Origin: Sorangium cellulosum
Lineage (GTDB): Bacteria > Myxococcota_A > Polyangia > Polyangiales > Polyangiaceae
Direction of reading: 5' to 3'
Length of the DNA stretch: 64,000 nt
NCBI RefSeq assembly: GCF_002950945.1
Contig: NZ_CP012673.1
Span: forward strand, 10,492,501-10,556,500
Below, one piece after another: positions 33,623 to 41,957 of the stretch. Below the pieces are notes generated by a model. That model was given only the letters and a program-made list of their open reading frames with translations, made no database searches and was not told the DNA's origin. A program made the translations under genes and the position numbers. How positions within the stretch are numbered: the stretch's first letter is position 1; every line of letters begins with the position of its first letter.

Positions 33623-33875
33623 GAGCACGCTCCTCCACTCCTAGTTGGTGAACATGGCCGGAGACCAGGTGGGCCCGGCCCACCGCCGGCTCCGGATGAC
33701 GCGGCCCGTCAGGCCGTGCGGAGGCCTACCCTAGCGAGGTCGCGCGCGGTTGTAAAAGCCCGCATCGATCACCCGCCCCCACCTGCCCGCCCTGCGAGCG
33801 CCGCGCGCGGCGTCCAGCGCGCGGCGCGTTTCGCTTGCCAGCGTTCCGGCCTTCGCACTTACTGTCCGGACACCT

Positions 33876-34892
33876 ATGGCCTATCGCATCACCCTGATCC
33901 CCGGCGACGGCATCGGTCCGGAGGTCGTGAAGGCGACGCAGGACGTCGTCTCTGCCGCCGGCGTCGCCGTCGACTGGGAGATCCACCACGCAGGGATCGA
34001 GGTCGCGAAGCTGACCGGATCGCCGCTCCCCCTGCCCGTGATCGACGCCGTGCGGAAGAACCGGATCGCCCTGAAGGGCCCGGTGACCACGCCCATCGGC
34101 GGCGGGTTCCGCTCGGTCAACGTGACGCTCCGGCAGACGCTCGACCTCTACGCCAACGTGCGGCCGATCCGCAGCTTGCCCGGCGTGGAGCCGCGGTTCG
34201 ACGTCGACATGGTCATCGTGCGCGAGAACACCGAGGGGCTCTACGCGGGGCTCGAGCTCATGATCCTGCCCGGCGTGGCCCAGAGCATCAAGCTCACGAC
34301 GGAGCGCAGCTCGACGCGCATCGCCGAGTTCGCGTTCCAGTACGCGAAGCGGCACGGCCGGAGCAAGGTGACGATCGTCCACAAGGCGAACATCATGAAG
34401 CTCTCCGACGGCCTCGCGCTCGACTGCGCGCGGCGCGTCGCCGCGCGGCACCCCGAGGTCCATCTCGGCGAGATGATCGTCGACGCGGCGGCCATGACGA
34501 TGGTCCGCGATCCGAACAAGCTCGGCGTGCTCGTGACGGAGAACCTCTACGGCGACATCCTCTCGGACCTCGGCGCGGGCCTCGTCGGCGGGCTCGGGAT
34601 CGTGCCCGGCGCGAACATCGGCGACGAGGCGGCGGTCTTCGAGGCGGTGCACGGGTCCGCGCCGGACATCGCGGGCAAGGGCTACGCGAACCCGACGGCG
34701 CTCGTGCAGAGCGCCGTGATGATGCTGCGGCACCTGGGCGAGCACGAGGCGAGCGACCGGATCGAGCTGGCGCTCACCGAGCTCTACCGCGCCGGCCAGG
34801 TCCGCACGCGCGACCTCGGCGGCGCGGCGAGCACGGACGACTTCACGCGGGCGCTCTGCGCCGCGATCGAAAGCCCTCGCGCGCAGGCCTGA
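33876..34892 (+). CDS. NAD-dependent isocitrate/isopropylmalate dehydrogenase family
   Basis: The 338-residue enzyme oxidises and decarboxylates a 2-hydroxy acid. It starts ITLIPGDGIGPEVV, has IVRENTEGLYAGLE (substrate-binding), the Tyr/Lys region KVTIVHKANIMKLSDGL, the metal-binding Asp in LVTENLYGDILSDLGAGL, and the cofactor stretch FEAVHGSAPDIAGKGYANPT. The sequence around HGSAPDIAGK fits the NAD-using isocitrate dehydrogenase branch, the citric acid cycle enzyme, better than LeuB, but homoisocitrate or tartrate dehydrogenases are close relatives. The 253-bp gap before it shows no feature I can name. Confidence 0.88.
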   Translation: MAYRITLIPGDGIGPEVVKATQDVVSAAGVAVDWEIHHAGIEVAKLTGSPLPLPVIDAVRKNRIALKGPVTTPIGGGFRSVNVTLRQTLDLYANVRPIRSLPGVEPRFDVDMVIVRENTEGLYAGLELMILPGVAQSIKLTTERSSTRIAEFAFQYAKRHGRSKVTIVHKANIMKLSDGLALDCARRVAARHPEVHLGEMIVDAAAMTMVRDPNKLGVLVTENLYGDILSDLGAGLVGGLGIVPGANIGDEAAVFEAVHGSAPDIAGKGYANPTALVQSAVMMLRHLGEHEASDRIELALTELYRAGQVRTRDLGGAASTDDFTRALCAAIESPRAQA

Positions 34893-34917
34893 CGCCGGGC
34901 ATCCTGATCCTGCAGAA

Positions 34918-35751
34918 GTGGGCCCTGCATGGACGCGGCTGCTCGAGTGGTGCGCCGAGGCGCTCGGCGCGACGGGCGGGTCCGCCGGCGCCGAGGGCGG
35001 CGCGCGGCGGCGGCGCCGGCCGCTCGTGCTCCTCGCGCTCGCGCTGATCGCGGGAGCGAGCGTCTTGCTCGGCGAGCGCTGGGGCCTCAAGGGCCTCCTG
35101 CCGGGCGTCGCGCTCTTCCTGCTCGCGGTGCTGGCGACGCGGGCGGCGCTCGACGCGCGCGCGGCGGTGTGGCGCGCTGCCGCGCTCGACCTCGAGGACC
35201 CCGCGCAGCGGCCGAGCGCCGAGCCGGACCCGTGGTTCGCGCCGCCGACGGCGAGGGTCCTCCACGCGCTCGCCGCCGTGATCGACGCCGTGCGCCGCGA
35301 GCGTTACGCGCTCGCGCTGGAGCGTCTCCCGTACGTCGAGCGGGCGGCGCTCCGGCCCGAGGAGGCGCGGCTGCTCGACGCGTCCCGCGCGCTGCTCTCG
35401 CTCGGCCTCGGCGATCCGGCGCGCGCGGCGCAGCAGGCGATCGTGGCGCTGCCGACGGGGATCGACGACATCGACGCGCGGCTCGGCCGGGTGGTGCTCG
35501 CGGAGGCCTGGAAGGACCCGGCGCGGATCGAGGCGATCGACCGCGCGTGGCGGCGGGAGCTCCACGCCGGTACGACGTCCGAGGCGCTGGAGCGCCTGCT
35601 GTCGCTGTCGCGGCTGCGCCTCGCGCCGCGCGCGCTGGAGACGCTCAAGCCCGCCGAGGCGCGAGAGCTGTCGACGGAGGCGTGGGCGATCGGCGAGGAG
35701 GAGCTCGCCGCGGCGCTCGAGTCGCGCGCGCGGGGCGGCGTCTACCGCTGA
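34918..35751 (+). CDS. membrane protein with helical repeat tail
   Basis: The 277-residue product has a short N-terminal segment, two membrane helices (LVLLALALIAGASVLLG and LLPGVALFLLAVLAT) and about 190 cytosolic residues of helix-rich sequence with TPR-like spacing (LAAVIDAVRRERYALALERL, LDASRALLSLGLGDPARAAQ). No enzyme motif is seen. The GTG start is 25 bp after the dehydrogenase stop, so the two may share a transcript. I do not recognise the family. Confidence 0.65.
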   Translation: MGPAWTRLLEWCAEALGATGGSAGAEGGARRRRRPLVLLALALIAGASVLLGERWGLKGLLPGVALFLLAVLATRAALDARAAVWRAAALDLEDPAQRPSAEPDPWFAPPTARVLHALAAVIDAVRRERYALALERLPYVERAALRPEEARLLDASRALLSLGLGDPARAAQQAIVALPTGIDDIDARLGRVVLAEAWKDPARIEAIDRAWRRELHAGTTSEALERLLSLSRLRLAPRALETLKPAEARELSTEAWAIGEEELAAALESRARGGVYR

Positions 35752-35782
35752 GCGCGCGCTCGCGCGGCGGCTCGGCGCGGCG

Positions 35783-36448
35783 TCACGGCGGCGGCTCGCG
35801 CGGCACGGCGGGCGCGACCTCCCGGAGGAGGCGGAGGCCGCCGAGCGAGATCTCGACGACCGCGGCGAGCCGCTCGGCGACGAGCCGCTCGGCGGAGGGC
35901 CCTCTGGCGCGCGTCTCGGCGATGAAGGCGATGCAGCGCCGGCCGGAGCCGCCGAACGCGAGCGCGAACCCCTGGATCGGCGCCCCCGGGGGGGTCTCGG
36001 CGACGCCGATCTCCACGAGGGTGTCGAAGCCCTCGGGCGCGTCGATCCGGCGCTCCACCGCGGTGAAGCTCGGATCGCGGCGCGGGAGGTCGCGCCAGAG
36101 CCGCGCGCGCGCCTCGCACGCGGCCCGGCTCGCGCGGCCGTCCTCTCGCCAGGCGCGCACGAGCAGCGAGGTCTGCGCCGCGGCGTGGGTCGCGACGAGC
36201 CACGGGTCGCCGCCGTCCTCGACGCGGAAGCCGCGCGCGTCGGGCAGCGGGAGCAGGAGGTCGAAGCGCTCCGAGCGGTACTCGCCGAGCTCCCCCTCGC
36301 CGAGGTCCGCCGGCGGCGGGGGCGGGGCGGACCGCGGCGGCGGCGGAGGGGGCGGCGGCGGGGCCGGCGCGCACGCGGACGCCGCGCACACGGACACGAG
36401 CAGGAGCAGCGCGGCGGCGCGAGGGCGGGATCGGCGCGCGGCGGGCAT
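35783..36448 (-). CDS. Pro-rich lipoprotein
   Basis: The 221-residue product has a signal peptide with lipobox ASAC, followed by a run of Pro broken only by Arg, Ser and Ala. The rest is a compact alpha/beta domain (YRSERFDLLLPLPDARGFRV, PWLVATHAAAQTSLLVRAW, ERRIDAPEGFDTLVEIGV). No motif allows a role to be given. Its ATG 36448 overlaps the TGA of the Smr gene (TGATG); ATG 36454 is also possible. It is the last gene of a three-gene minus-strand cluster. Confidence 0.7.
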   Translation of the reverse strand: MPAARRSRPRAAALLLLVSVCAASACAPAPPPPPPPPPRSAPPPPPADLGEGELGEYRSERFDLLLPLPDARGFRVEDGGDPWLVATHAAAQTSLLVRAWREDGRASRAACEARARLWRDLPRRDPSFTAVERRIDAPEGFDTLVEIGVAETPPGAPIQGFALAFGGSGRRCIAFIAETRARGPSAERLVAERLAAVVEISLGGLRLLREVAPAVPREPPP

Positions 36449-37296
36449 CAGCATCCGTGCGCGAGCAGCACGAGCACGGCGCCGGCGCCGCCCTCGGCGT
36501 CCGGGGCCGTGGCGAACGCGGCGACGTGGCGGGCGACGCGGCCGTGGCTGAGCCAGGCGGCGATCTCGCCGCGGAGCACGGCGTAGCCGCCGGGCGAGTG
36601 GCTGCCCTTGCCGTGGACGACGGCGACGACGCGGTCGCCGTCGCGCTGGCGCTTGCAGACGAACGCCTCGACGGCGTCGCGCGCGGCCTCGAGCCGCAGG
36701 CCGTGCAGGTCGAGGGTGCCGTCGATGGCGTAGCGGGCGCGGCGGAGCCGCCGGAGCTCGCGCGGGTCGACGTCGAGGCGCCTGCCCTCGAGGCGCTCGC
36801 CGTCGTCGGTGATCTCGAACTTGATCCCCTCGATGACGAGCGAGCGCATGCGGGAGCGCGCGTCCTCGTCCGGATCGGCCGCGCGCGTCGGGAGCGCGGC
36901 CCGCTCGACGCGGCTCGCGGTGACCGGGATGCGGTTCGCGCGGTCCTCGAGCACGCGGACGCCGGCCATGTAGATGGCGAAGGTCTCCGGATCGACGGGC
37001 CGCGGGGCCGCGAGCTCGGCGGCCGCGCGCGCCGCAGCGCCGGCGCTCGGGGCCGCCGGCGCCGGTCTCGGGGCCGCCGGCGCGAGGGCGGGCGCCTTCG
37101 GCTTGGCCTGGGGAGCGGCGGCGGGGGCGGTGGCCGCGCCCTGCGCGGGCTTCGCGGCCGGCTTCTGCTTCGCCGGTCGCAGCACGGAGAACGGCTGGTA
37201 GAACGGCTCACTCGCCTTGCGCGCCGCCTCTTTCGCGGCCCGCGCCGGGCTGCCCGCCGATCTCGGATCTCTCTCGCGCCTCGCGCCCTTCGCCAT
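36448..37296 (-). CDS. Smr-domain protein
   Basis: The 282-residue protein starts with a disordered Ala/Pro/Lys-rich region and a middle charged domain. The C-terminal Smr domain (about 195-282) has LDLHGLRLEAARDAVEAF and VVAVVHGKGSHSPGG, the LDLHG and HGxG motifs of MutS2-type Smr nucleases. Smr domains cut or bind branched DNA or collided-ribosome mRNA. ATG 37296 was chosen because upstream sequence is the 3' part of the neighbouring gene, which overlaps it by 89 bp in another frame. Confidence 0.8.
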   Translation of the reverse strand: MAKGARRERDPRSAGSPARAAKEAARKASEPFYQPFSVLRPAKQKPAAKPAQGAATAPAAAPQAKPKAPALAPAAPRPAPAAPSAGAAARAAAELAAPRPVDPETFAIYMAGVRVLEDRANRIPVTASRVERAALPTRAADPDEDARSRMRSLVIEGIKFEITDDGERLEGRRLDVDPRELRRLRRARYAIDGTLDLHGLRLEAARDAVEAFVCKRQRDGDRVVAVVHGKGSHSPGGYAVLRGEIAAWLSHGRVARHVAAFATAPDAEGGAGAVLVLLAHGC

Positions 37297-37573
37297 CCCC
37301 CAGAACATCGCTCGCGAGACCGCGGAGCGCAAACCGGACGGCCTCGATGCCGGCGAGCTGCCCGTCCTCGAAGTGCCAGTCGGGGTCGTCGAGCTCGGGG
37401 AAGTCGTGCGGGTTGCGGATGTCCTCGGCCGTCAGGGTGGGGAGGAGCCGCCGGGCGAGGCCGATGACCTTGGCCCGCTGCGCGTCCTCCATGGCCGAGA
37501 GGAGCTCGAACACGCGGCGGAAGAGCTCGGCGGGCGAGTGGGTAGCGCTCGGGGCGCCGTCGGGAGAGCGCAT
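37208..37573 (-). CDS. small helical hypothetical protein overlapping the Smr gene
   Basis: The 121-residue product has a helical N-terminal half (SPAELFRRVFELLSAMEDAQ, RAKVIGLARRLLPTLTAEDI) and a segment NPHDFPELDDPDWHFEDGQ that looks like a conserved surface. The last 30 codons overlap the start of the Smr gene and are low in complexity, so the functional protein may be only the first 90 residues. Unknown function; clustered with the Smr and lipoprotein genes. Confidence 0.5.
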   Translation of the reverse strand: MRSPDGAPSATHSPAELFRRVFELLSAMEDAQRAKVIGLARRLLPTLTAEDIRNPHDFPELDDPDWHFEDGQLAGIEAVRFALRGLASDVLGDGEGREARERSEIGGQPGAGRERGGAQGE

Positions 37574-37742
37574 CGGGCGCAGGATACCGCGCCGTCGAGC
37601 GCCGGGTGGCCCTCCGCGCGGAGCCTCCGCGCCGGCGTCGCGACGGAGGTCTTCGTGATGCTGCCCGCCCGGACGAGATCATCGGACCGCAGGGCGGCGT
37701 CCGCCTGCGCGTCTTCCCGCGTACTTCGATGGCGGGGCTCCC

Positions 37743-39068
37743 TCACGCCGAGCCGCTCTTGCCCGTCGCGCCGAGCTGCTGCACCCGCAGCTCCGTGGCG
37801 AGCGCCTCCGCCGGCCTCCCGGCGTTGCGCAGGAGCTCCGCGAGGGACGCGCCGGCGGCGGCGTACGACGTCGTCCTCCGTACCCCGGGCTCGAGCGATT
37901 CGGCGAACGCGAGCGCGTCCTCCCACGCCCGCCTGGCCAGCGCCGGATGGCCTTCCAGCCGCGAGCACTCGCCGTGCATTCTCATCGCCTCCAGCACGAG
38001 CGCCGACGCCTCCTCGCCGAGGCGCGCGACCTCCGCGTACACGTCGCGCGCCTCGGCGAGGCGCTTCGCCGCGAGGAGCACGCCCGCCTCGCCGAGCGCC
38101 GCGTGGGCCCCGAGCAGCCGATGCCCCGCGGCGAGCGCGAGCGATTTGCCCTGGCGGAAGGCGGCCAGCGCCGCGCGCGGGTCGCCGGCCGCGTGCGCGG
38201 CGCTGCCCAGCGCGATCGACGCCGCAGCCTCCTCCTGTCCGAGGCCGCTCAGGTGGCAGAGCATGCGGGCCGCGCGCAGCTTGCGGACCGCCAGCTTGAA
38301 GGCGCCGTCCTGCATCGCCTTGCCGCCGTCGAGCAGCAGCCGCCGCAACGACGCCCCGGTGTCCTCCGAGGCGATCTTCCGGCCGAGGGCTCGCTCCACG
38401 GCGTCCTTTTGGTGGGGAGCCAGCTTCGGCCGGCCATCCGCGGGCGCCGGCGCGCCATCGCCTCCCATCTGCTTCAGGGCATCGAGCAGCGCCGCTTGAT
38501 CGACCTCGAACCTGGCGCCTTCGGGGAGCAGCGCCACGAGATCGCTGCCGGGCACATCGAGCGCCGCCAGGCGCAGCGTCGTCCCGTTCGACGCCGGGAC
38601 GAGGCGCGCGATCAGATCGCGGTACGCCGGTGCCTGGTCGACGCGCGCGGGGGCCAGCACCACGACGAGCCCATCGAGCACGCCGGCCACGGTCTGCCCG
38701 GCCTCCACGAGGCGCCGTCGCAGCCGAGCTTCGTCGATAGGTCCCTGCGAGGAAGCGAGCGGCGGCAGCGTCAGTCCATCCTGCGCGAGGCCGTCTCGGA
38801 GCGCGGCGAGGTCGTGCTCGAGCCGCTCGGCGATCGCCGCGACGTAAGCCTTTTCCCCTGTGAAGGGCGCCTCGACCACCACGAAGGGGTGCCTGTTGTC
38901 CGGTTGCCACTCCATCCACCGGAGCGCCTTGAGCCAGTCCTTTCGATCGGATGGCCCTGTCCTGACGCGCAGCGCCGGCGGCCCTCTGCGCTCATGGCCG
39001 GGCGGCGGCGACCAGAACGCCTGCCACTGCCTCCGGAAGCGCTCTGCTGCGAGCGTGATCGGGTCCAC
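37743..39068 (-). CDS. TPR-like protein of the VgrG operon
   Basis: The 441-residue protein has an N-terminal half with an alpha/beta fold (WLKALRWMEWQPDNRHPFVV, AYVAAIAERLEHDLAALR) that I do not recognise. The C-terminal half (about 240-441) is made of helical hairpin repeats of TPR type (LRKLRAARM-like pairs; ALAAFRQGKSLALAAGHRLL, RLAEARDVYAEVARLGEEA). It starts 10 bp after the vgrG stop on the same strand. Accessory TPR proteins beside VgrG often act in effector loading, which is the most likely role here by context only. Confidence 0.65.
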   Translation of the reverse strand: MDPITLAAERFRRQWQAFWSPPPGHERRGPPALRVRTGPSDRKDWLKALRWMEWQPDNRHPFVVVEAPFTGEKAYVAAIAERLEHDLAALRDGLAQDGLTLPPLASSQGPIDEARLRRRLVEAGQTVAGVLDGLVVVLAPARVDQAPAYRDLIARLVPASNGTTLRLAALDVPGSDLVALLPEGARFEVDQAALLDALKQMGGDGAPAPADGRPKLAPHQKDAVERALGRKIASEDTGASLRRLLLDGGKAMQDGAFKLAVRKLRAARMLCHLSGLGQEEAAASIALGSAAHAAGDPRAALAAFRQGKSLALAAGHRLLGAHAALGEAGVLLAAKRLAEARDVYAEVARLGEEASALVLEAMRMHGECSRLEGHPALARRAWEDALAFAESLEPGVRRTTSYAAAGASLAELLRNAGRPAEALATELRVQQLGATGKSGSA

Positions 39069-39078
39069 GGCGGCGCCC

Positions 39079-41409
39079 TCAGTTCACCTTCACGACGCTG
39101 CCCGTGATGTCCACCGTGCCGCCTGCGATCTTGATCGCCCCGCCGGTGATCTCGACACCTCCCGCGGAGATCTTGATCGCGCTGCCCCCGCCCGAGAGCA
39201 CGATCTCGCCGGCGGCGGTCGCCGTGATGGTCGCCCCCTGGAGCGTGACGGGCCCGGTCGCCACGGCGCTCAGCACGACGGAGTTGATTCCCGCCACCGT
39301 GGTCGCGTTGATCGTGGTGACCGTGCTGTTGATGGTCATCATCGTCGCATTGACCGTCTCCACCGGCGTGTTCAGCGTGTGCCGCGCCGCCGCGTTGACG
39401 GTCATCGGGGATGTGACCGACAGGTCGAAGGTCGCGCCGACCGTCTCGGTCTTCGCGGCGGTCACGGTCACCGTTTGCGGCCCGTTCACCGTGTACTTCT
39501 CCGGGCCTGTGCTCACCTCGTGCGGGCCGGTCACGGTGAGCTTGCGGTCCGCGGTCACCGTCATTTCCTGTCCGCTCGTGATCGTGACGTTCTGCCGGCC
39601 GCCGACGGTGATGCGCTCGTCCCCGTCGACCGACTCCTCGTTCTTGCCGCCCACGTGGGCCTTCCGGTCCGAGCCGGTCTCCTCCGTGCGGTTCACCTTG
39701 ACGGTCGAGGTCGAGTCGTTGGTCACCGTCTCGCTGCGGTTGTGCCCGACGTCGGTGTTCATGTCCTTGCCGGCCGAGAGCTTGATCTGCTCCTTGCCGG
39801 CCGTGTCGTCGAACGACAGCTCGTTGTGGGTCTTGGCGCCCGGGCTCGACATCGACTTGAGCGTGCTCACGGTCGCCGCGCCCTTGCCGGCGGCGGGCGG
39901 CTTCTGGACCCCGTTGTAGACGCGCCCGGTGACGAGGGGCCGGTCCGGGTCGCCGTCGATGAACTCGACGACGACCTCTGTTCCCACGCGCGGGTGGAAG
40001 ACGGCGCCGCCGCCCGCCCCGGCGAAGCTCTGACTGACGCGCACCCAGCAGCTCGCGGGCTCTTTCCGGTGCCGTTCCACCTCGGTGTCCCAGTGGAACT
40101 TCAGCCGCACGCACCCGTTCTCGTTGCCCGCGGGCCCTCCGACGTGGATCTCGGCGCCGCGCGCGCTCGGCTCGTCCACGACGAGCGCCGTCTGCGATCC
40201 GTGGATCCGCGGCTTGTGCGTGCGGCGGGCGGGCCGGAACCTCGACTCCTCCACGCGCCCGGCCACGCCGCGGCGCGCGCACTCCACACGCGCCCAGAAC
40301 GGCGCGCCGTCCGGCGTTCCGGGGTCCCTTCGCACGCCGAAGCCGCCCGCGAGCTCGCCCTCGGCGGCGCCCCGGAGCTCGGCGCGGGTCACGAGGTACT
40401 CGCCGTCGTAGCGGTCCACCGGGTGATCCAGAAAGAAGATCGTGCCCGCGCCGAGGAGCCGGCAGGCCCCTTCGGCCGTGGCGAAGCGCGCTTCGGTCTG
40501 GAGCCGCTCGAGCAGCGATCGCGCGATGGGCTTGCCCTGCTTGGGCGCGTCGGCGTACCGGCCGGGGTACTCCGCCACGAAGAGATCGCCGTCGCCGGCG
40601 CTCGCCTCCGCCGCCATGTCGAGGTTCGGCTTCTCCCAATTGTAGTCCGTCAGCTTGACGCGCGTTGGCCGCAGCCGGCTGCCGAGCCGCACGTTGTCCA
40701 GGTGGCGGCCCATCGTGTGGGGCGTGAGCGGGTCGAAGGGCGCGAGCTTGAAGCGGCCCTCGTCGCTGTCGGACAACACCAGCACGACAGCGCGGTTCGT
40801 GTGCTCGAAATGGTATGTGATGCCGTCCTCTTCGAGGAGGCGCGCGATGAAATCGAAGTCGCTCTCCTCGTACTGCACGCAGTAGGGCCGCGCCGTGGCG
40901 TCATCGAGCCGCCCTGGGTCGCGGATGCGGAAGGTGAACATCTCGCCGGGCGTGACGAATGGGTCGGCTGGCTCCGCTGCGCCTTGCGGCGGGTCTCCTA
41001 GCTGCATCCGCGGGTCGCCGGTGAGGACCGCTTGCAGGATCTGCCGTGTCGTCTTGTTCAGGAAGATGCGGCTCCGGCGGCGGTGCATGGCGCGGACGAG
41101 CGGCGGCATGAGCACGACCTCGTATGTCATGCCGAGGACGGAGGGGCCCAGCTCGACCGCCTCGACGATGAGCCCGTGGAAGCAGCGGAGGGGCCGCTCG
41201 ACGCCAGTCAGGATCCGAAGGGTCGCGAGCTTGCCGATGAGGTCGGCCGGGTCGACCTCATCGTCCGGCCCGCGAGCCTGCAGAGTGATGCGCGCCTGAT
41301 ACGGCATGCTCAGGGCGTCTTCGATGACGAAGAAGACCACGTGGAGGTGGTTCCACGACGGGCCGCCCCCGTCCCAGTGGAAGTAGAAATCGCCTTGTTG
41401 CAACATCAT
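39079..41409 (-). CDS. vgrG: VgrG, type VI secretion spike protein
   Basis: The 776-residue protein has the gp27-like base (about 1-380: VVFFVIEDALSMPYQARITL, YCVQYEESDFDFIARLLEED, the hallmark of VgrG/Phage_GPD), the gp5-like OB domain (VRVSQSFAGAGGGAVFHPR, GTEVVVEFIDGDPDRPLVTG) and a long repetitive beta-helix tail with repeats such as TVTADRKLTVTG and TINSTVTTINATT. It ends after an Ile/Gly-rich strand series with no obvious effector domain. GAGG is 9 nt before ATG 41409. It trimerises to form the T6SS needle tip, and probably carries the RHS protein through its PAAR end. No other Tss genes are in the window. Confidence 0.93.
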   Translation of the reverse strand: MMLQQGDFYFHWDGGGPSWNHLHVVFFVIEDALSMPYQARITLQARGPDDEVDPADLIGKLATLRILTGVERPLRCFHGLIVEAVELGPSVLGMTYEVVLMPPLVRAMHRRRSRIFLNKTTRQILQAVLTGDPRMQLGDPPQGAAEPADPFVTPGEMFTFRIRDPGRLDDATARPYCVQYEESDFDFIARLLEEDGITYHFEHTNRAVVLVLSDSDEGRFKLAPFDPLTPHTMGRHLDNVRLGSRLRPTRVKLTDYNWEKPNLDMAAEASAGDGDLFVAEYPGRYADAPKQGKPIARSLLERLQTEARFATAEGACRLLGAGTIFFLDHPVDRYDGEYLVTRAELRGAAEGELAGGFGVRRDPGTPDGAPFWARVECARRGVAGRVEESRFRPARRTHKPRIHGSQTALVVDEPSARGAEIHVGGPAGNENGCVRLKFHWDTEVERHRKEPASCWVRVSQSFAGAGGGAVFHPRVGTEVVVEFIDGDPDRPLVTGRVYNGVQKPPAAGKGAATVSTLKSMSSPGAKTHNELSFDDTAGKEQIKLSAGKDMNTDVGHNRSETVTNDSTSTVKVNRTEETGSDRKAHVGGKNEESVDGDERITVGGRQNVTITSGQEMTVTADRKLTVTGPHEVSTGPEKYTVNGPQTVTVTAAKTETVGATFDLSVTSPMTVNAAARHTLNTPVETVNATMMTINSTVTTINATTVAGINSVVLSAVATGPVTLQGATITATAAGEIVLSGGGSAIKISAGGVEITGGAIKIAGGTVDITGSVVKVN

Positions 41410-41494
41410 GAGGCCGAACCTCTATTCAATAAACGCACCACACGCCGCAAGTCGCAACCATATCCAGCACAACCATAATAATCCCAAAACAAAA

Positions 41495-41947
41495 CTAGGG
41501 ATAAAGATCCATCAACTTCCGACGCAAGCGTCGCAGCTCGTCGCTCGGAAAAGGATACCGCCACTCAGACGCTCTCATATCCATGCGCGACTCCAGCTCA
41601 CGCAAACCCCGCCAAAAACCAACGATAGTTTTACCCTCAACAGACATCACATCCAAGATCACCACCGAGCTTCCACCAGGCTCGCAACACGCAAGCTGCG
41701 TATACACGAGCCCGCCTTCTACCTTCAGAAGCAAACGATACACTCTCGTTTCCGCTGAGATTGTCACAGACGCGAGCTCATTCCCGCACGCGAGCGAGTC
41801 AAGCGCCCACACCAGTTCAGTAATCCAATCCGCGGGCGTATCTGAACCCTCAAAATCAACAGCATCATCATCCGCGACAAACGTTCCACTCAACCAGCCA
41901 TGACGCGGCACACCAAACCGAAGTCGCAGACGACTCACGAGCCGCAT
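41495..41947 (-). CDS. putative immunity protein for the RHS toxin
   Basis: The 150-residue protein is acidic and soluble (DDDAVDFEGSDTPADWITEL, VTISAETRVYRLLLKVEGG, SVVILDVMSVEGKTIVGFWR). It lies 10 bp after the toxin stop and is transcribed with it. Its low-GC codon use matches the toxin tip, unlike the neighbouring vgrG. ATG 41947 has GAGG 8 nt upstream. Position and composition are typical of immunity proteins that neutralise polymorphic toxins. No known immunity family could be named by eye. The gap 41410-41494 before vgrG is AT-rich and contains no gene. Confidence 0.65.
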   Translation of the reverse strand: MRLVSRLRLRFGVPRHGWLSGTFVADDDAVDFEGSDTPADWITELVWALDSLACGNELASVTISAETRVYRLLLKVEGGLVYTQLACCEPGGSSVVILDVMSVEGKTIVGFWRGLRELESRMDMRASEWRYPFPSDELRRLRRKLMDLYP

Positions 41948-41957
41948 ACCCATTGCC

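Noticed and set aside
35783..37682. Long Arg/Ser-rich open frame across the Smr cluster
   Set aside because: It is a different-frame shadow of three genes that have coherent domains and coupled starts and stops.
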